Translations under genes and position numbers: made by a program
Shown: positions 54,401-60,400 of the stretch, one piece after another
Layout of the letters: every line of letters begins with the position of its first letter
Position numbering within the stretch: position 1 is the stretch's first letter
Assembly (NCBI GenBank): GCA_014338405.1
Contig: JTDE01021382.1
Coordinates: 58,793-122,792, forward strand
Reading direction: 5' to 3'
From: Paragonimus skrjabini miyazakii
Taxonomy: Eukaryota > Platyhelminthes > Trematoda > Plagiorchiida > Troglotrematidae
Length of the DNA: 64,000 bases
The notes under the pieces: generated by a model
What the model was told of the DNA's origin: nothing
The model's input: the letters and a program-made list of their open reading frames with translations, nothing else
Databases searched by the model: none

Positions 54401-57400
54401 ATTATCTACAAGCCAATGCGAGCCAAGGAGTTGAAGAGATGTAAATGCCAGCAAGCGCGAAGAGAGCAACTTGAACAGATCAAAGCAGTGATCCAAACGG
54501 GACAATGGGTGATCAATCAGATCGAACTCCAAAAACAAAGTAGCCCACCTAGTCAAAGGGTAAGGATCAGCCAATCAGGCTCGGGGTGAAAGTTCATCAG
54601 CAACAAGAAGCAGCCAACCAAACTCCAGATCAAAGGTTCGAGAGGTCTAGAAGTAACTAATCGGGTATCAGGTCAAAGTTCAAGTGCAGCCAAAAGCGGC
54701 CAATGGCGATTCAAGTTAAAGGTCAAGACAACAGAAAGTGACCAAGCAGAATTCAGGTCAGGAGGTCAACTTACTGCGCTATATAAGGGCAGACACCCAC
54801 CACACTTCCTCAAATCCCACGTTCAAACCTATACGTTGAAACACTTACGCACTGATGATGTCACCTCATTTGGTGATAAAACGTTTGCAACCTAAATACA
54901 CAATACCTGAATTCTTAACCTGAGCTGCGAAAAATCACTACTGTTACCAACTGTCAGAAACAGTGGAAATTATTTTGATAGTTTCGAATCATCGATTGAA
55001 CTAGTGGAAATTTACAGTATATGACGGAAGGATGGATTGGTGTGAGAATAGAATTCGTTTGTTAGATGCAGTCGTACGAGTCTTGTAATTGAAAATACCC
55101 TTCGTAAAGCCATGTACCGGCGCGGCGTCAAAGCTAGGTGTATTGTTCAATATGCTGGGAAGAATTGCTTAATCATTCCGCTTGATACGTCCTATAAAAA
55201 TGCATGATAATACCTGTGTACTTGTTGTGACAGTGTTTGTGGCCAAGGGACATACCAAACAACTTACAAGTGCCAGTGGCACTGACACTAACGACAATCA
55301 AACGCTGGCTAAGTCAGGTATTAACTGTGAGATGCCGTATCGAGCCTTAATCTAATAGACATGGTGGCTTTTATAGTTCACATTATTCCTTGAAATGTGA
55401 GGTAAAAGGCTGTCAACTTCGGGGTACATTGTGTGTTGAGTAAAGTATGTTAGAGAGGTAATTCTCTTGAGTGTGTACGTGAAAAGTTCAACAAGTTAGT
55501 TAAGAAGCATGTAAGACAAATAAATTGGAGGTGTTGTGATGGGTTTACCGTGATAGTTCGGTTAAGTGAATGATGACCTTTCAGTTTTGGACAAGGTCCC
55601 ACAAGTACACAGCACTCGTTTTAATCAGTGACTTTGAGTAAAGCTCTTCACTTAGTGACCATAGGTTTCAGCTCATACAGCTTTCTTAGAGACATTTGAT
55701 GAGTCCAGACACGAATCTGTCAGTGTGGAAGTTTAAAAAATGACGAATTTGCTTGTTTTTTAGTCCATGACTTCACATTGCTCTGCGTCTGATAAACTTA
55801 TCTATGTTGTTAGGTGACCCAATAAATCGTTTGTCAGTCTCCGACCTACAAACTGTCTCATCCGTTTCCAGTTAAACTATCTGCTGAGTAGTAGTCGGCG
55901 GTTTCGAATGACAGTATTTGAAAACCGTTCACATTTTAACGTAGCTTCTGCATTCGGATTGACTGTTCATTCAGACTCCTACAGAACTAAACGGTATATA
56001 CTAACCTTGCTTTGTTAAGACGAGTCAGCAACGCATATCTTGATTACTGCCGGACTCTGAACGCTAGTCCACGTTATCATGATGGCTGCACTGTCGACCT
56101 CATATCACAACACTTAATTATCATTCAAACGTCAAGACACATCGTTATACCGGCCTTTGTGTTTTTCACTTCCCAACGAATTTCTGCCTGCAAACAGTTG
56201 GTCCCGGTGGTCACTAACAGAGTTGTGGACAATTGTTTCAAATTTGTTTTTTCTCTCTAGCACCACGCACGCCGGGCGTAATCGGACCTATAGCCAGTTA
56301 TCGAGTAGCAGCTCGATATGCTATCACAGGATGGTAGTCCAGATGTTTATCTACTAAATCATGGGGTCACGGTCACCGGGGCTTCCGAAGAGTATGTGGG
56401 TTACCCAACAGTGAAAGAAGTTCATCACCTTCAGAATGTTATTTAACATGCCTTCCTACAACTTCAGTGATCTAGCTGATAGGTATCCAAACCACTTATG
56501 TGGTGGCCTGTAATCCTGACACATACGCGATTCGTTAGTCCGATTTTTCGGCTTGTGTGGTGCTCATGAAATCCAACTCGGTTCAAACAGCTGTCCACCA
56601 TCTCACTGGTGGTCACTGGGACCAACCGTTTGTCGAAGCTTATCTCAATCCCATTCCGGACCGTGGTGGATGTTTATCAGCCACAGTTAGTGAAATTGAT
56701 TTTCTGCCGTCACATATACGACAGGTCCAGCACGTTACTTTTGTGTTCTTCCAAAAACAATTTATGTGTACGTCAATTGTACAACACATTCCACTCTCCT
56801 TGTTTTTTGATTTAGGCGTTGATGATATTTGCTTTGTTTTTTTATTTTAGGAACGAGCCAGACGGAACAACGTATTTCTGTACATCAAAATTCCCGGTTT
56901 TCCCATCTGTTTGAGTTACAAGGCAAGTTGGAATGAATGACAGAGGCATGGTCTGGTATTCGTCAAATGCGTTTATACTCCTGAACGGGTTGACACCTTT
57001 TTATATTGCCCCTTGGCACTTCTGCACCCGTTTCTATAAGAAGAAGGTGGAAATGCTCATGTGCATCTGATCCTGTATGAAACAATTCAGATTGAATGAT
57101 AATCGGAGTGACTACGAAGGTTTCAGTAAGACGGAGTTGAAACTCCAACACCTCAGTAGTGTGACTACGAAAATAAGCTAGCGGGGATGGAATAGCTGTT
57201 TGCGGTCATAGCAACATTATCTAATAAAAAATTTTGGTTATGCTCCAACGAGATGGAACCAAAGTTTCGGTGTGTGTGCGTTTGATAGACAATATGCAGA
57301 TGGGCCATCAACTGGGGGTTTGTCACTCGTGAGATGCGTGCGTATGAACGATTTAGCCTCTCTGCCGTGCGATGATACGCCCTATCCACACAGTATCCTT

Positions 57401-60400
57401 AAAATCTACTGAATAGATTACGCCTACCTACACACGGCGTTTAACCGATCCACTGGTTTGTCTACTGTCAACGATGTTTCCACTTTTGGTAGTGGCGGTG
57501 ACCCCGTTTCGACGCTTTTAAATTATTACGATCAACTCTGTTTCGGATAGTCGCACACAGCATAACGATAGGCGATGTATGTCTGCTGAGTTGCTGCACC
57601 TGTTTAAGTGGCTCCCACTACATTTTTGACGTGCGTTTCTGGCTGGCGAGCTGTTTACTGAACACAATCTGACTGTTCTGAAAGTGTGCAACTTTCATTA
57701 AGAGCGCATTATGCTAAACACAAATTATGATCGTCTTCACACGTGATATGACAACGAGAGAGAATGTTAACTTGATGGACAGCATTCCTGGTAATCGACG
57801 AGGCGCAGAAACAACGGCTTTAGTCAAAGATCTACTCATCGAAAACCAACAAGTTCGTCAACTGTATGTTGAAGGCCAACTGAAAATCGAATTGGAATGG
57901 ATAGACTCCAATAACAATTAGTCACCACCAGCTACGGAGGTAGGATATACTCTTGAAGTGCTTGAAGACATTGGAAAGTTCATTTGAATTCAGTCGCACC
58001 AGTGCGACTTATCACGATCATCTATTCACAGAATCTCGAAAACGCATTGATTTCGACTACTTAGGGAACTTCACGTTCAGCAGCTTGTATATTGTAATCG
58101 TGTTCTTCGCCATAACTTATGCTCTTGGTATTTCAAAGAACGGCTATTCATTGTATCATGTTCAATGATGGAACGACTTCGCACTTGAATGAATTTGATT
58201 AGAAACGACATCATCGGCGATCTAACGCGAACACAGTCTAGTCCAGAAATTACCATTTTTGGACTGAGGTTTCCAGAGTTACGGTCTTGGAACTACACTT
58301 CTCGGATAGAAACGTTGCTGTCGAGTCACAAGCCGGCATTTTAATAAGGTGTTAGCTCGTTTTTTTCTGCACCTCACATCTACATTCCTACCTAGTCTTC
58401 TTTTCTCAATTAGTTATTTTCCCCAGCCAGTTCTCCTGTATAGTCTCAACAGGGCAGCAGCTGTCTTTCTACTGTATATATTCATAATTTGTTCAATGCA
58501 CCATGGATTGATAGGAGGCAGCTACTGCAAGTGGACATTTAGATCACCGCCAGATTTTTTTCTCTAAAGTTATTCGGAAAAAACGGTGAACACTAACAAA
58601 TTGTAGAACCTGCAAGGATTGAAATATACTACTATACTGTCCAATACAGCACCCTTAGAATGTAGCAGTTTTGTAATTGTATCTATTGTTACCATTCCCC
58701 GATCCCATTCTACATATTTCTCCTGTTTTCTCAATCTTAAAATGTAGCACCTTGAGATGCAGCATGTCTCAAAATAGCCCCACGTTCGATAATCACGCCC
58801 TTCACATTACTGTTCAGTGTAGCACTTAGTTTTCGGCTCAGATGTTGGCCAGACATTGCATCTTTTCAGAATGGTCGGTCAGATTTTTAACTGTTTGGCC
58901 ATTGGTTGCTTTCTGATGTTGCCTTGCTTCGAGTGTTGGGTAAATGCACACCTCTGAGGCCTATTCAATGTTGATTGGGTGGACGCAGCCTAGTTCTTGA
59001 CCCATCACAGGTGGACAGTCTCATGACTTCGAACAGCAAGTATCCGGATTATTTGCGATTTGTTGAGGCTCGCTTGTGCATCGATCTCTTCAGTAATGAG
59101 CGAAAATCTTCGGATTCAGGAAAAGTGGCAGATTTCGAAAAAGTTACCAGAGCCACAAATTTCGATAGCCAAATCTTTAGGTGTATCCCCAAAAACTGTC
59201 AAATCGCACAGGGATGCTGTCAATGGATACGTTAAAAGTGGTCGACTCGAAGTAGATGTCACGTACAAATGGAACAAATGTTCGACGAGACCAACGACAC
59301 TGTTTTTCAGTGATTTATGCGAATGCATAAAAGAAAGTGTCATTTAAGCTCAATTAGAATTCGAAATCGTGTGATTGATTGAACCATCTTTTTATTTTCA
59401 AGTCTATTCGCGTCTATCCTCGTTTTCCGGTGGAATTTGTGTTTGGTTGATATCTGGTTCTAGTAACTTGGACGGGACGTTGAGCAAGTGGATAAAATCC
59501 TACTCCAAGGAATTGGTACCAATTTTAGTCTACCGCCACCCATCCGCATTTTTGCCATACATGTTTTCGAATCAAAGACTTCGGTTTAGAACGCTAATCG
59601 TCATAACGGTACTCCCCTAGTCCGCATACTATCCTAATTTGTACAAGTAATTTTGTGCCACATCGTCGTCTAATTCAGACGAAGACACAGACATTCTCAG
59701 TAAGGAACCTCAAAACGTGTTGTTAGTTCTTTTCAGTCACAGAGCACTGTTTTGGTGATCATCTGTTCTTTGTTTCTAGTACCGGTAATTTTGATCCAAT
59801 AGGATTGTGAGAACGTGGGCTCATCAGTTTCAAAGTTTTGCTCTCGGTTGCATGTCCTACCTTATTCCAGTGTATCACTTTTGATTAACACATCTTCATT
59901 TCTTGTCAGGGCGAAAAGCAAAAGAACTTGACCGATGTTACCCGATTCCAATTGAATATCCCCACCTTGGAATATCACAACTGTGTTTGGACCTGGTTGG
60001 ACTTTGCGATGGAAGTAAAGACAAGAATCCGGAAACAGCTGGTGCGCGAGGTAAATTGTTCTCTTTTCTATAGGTCAAGCCATAATTACTCAAAGCATAA
60101 TTGGCGCTCATTTACAACATGTCCCACCACTTTGGTCGTTTGATTTCTTAACCGCTTCAGGTCATCAAGAAGAAATTCACTCCACGACGTCGTCTGCCGT
60201 TCGTCGGTCTGACACGTTCACTCAGTGCTCGTACTCAGGTCGATTCTGCTCCCGAACTACCTCATAACACACTGACTACTGTGTTTGATACAGCCACCAG
60301 ATTACCCGATGCATCGTCGACTACCGCCCAGGAAGAACGAGCTCGCAAAGAAGTGGAAATGTTACTGGGTCGCCATGCTCAACTGGTTAGTTTATAAAAC

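Larger units (their letters stand above)
53357..56850 (+). other. BLTP2 intron 18
   Basis: GTATGT to TTTAG. It contains Penelope copy B (53930-54905) and two oppositely oriented copies of dispersed repeat family 2. 54906-56140 shows nothing recognised. Confidence 0.6.

Noticed and set aside
55690..55730. Possible third hammerhead (TTGATGAGTCC followed by CGAA)
   Set aside because: Stem II does not pair and no tRNA-like head is convincing upstream.
57165..57389. Minus-strand open frame that looks like a transposon fragment
   Set aside because: Could not be tied to any known element; similarity was only an impression.
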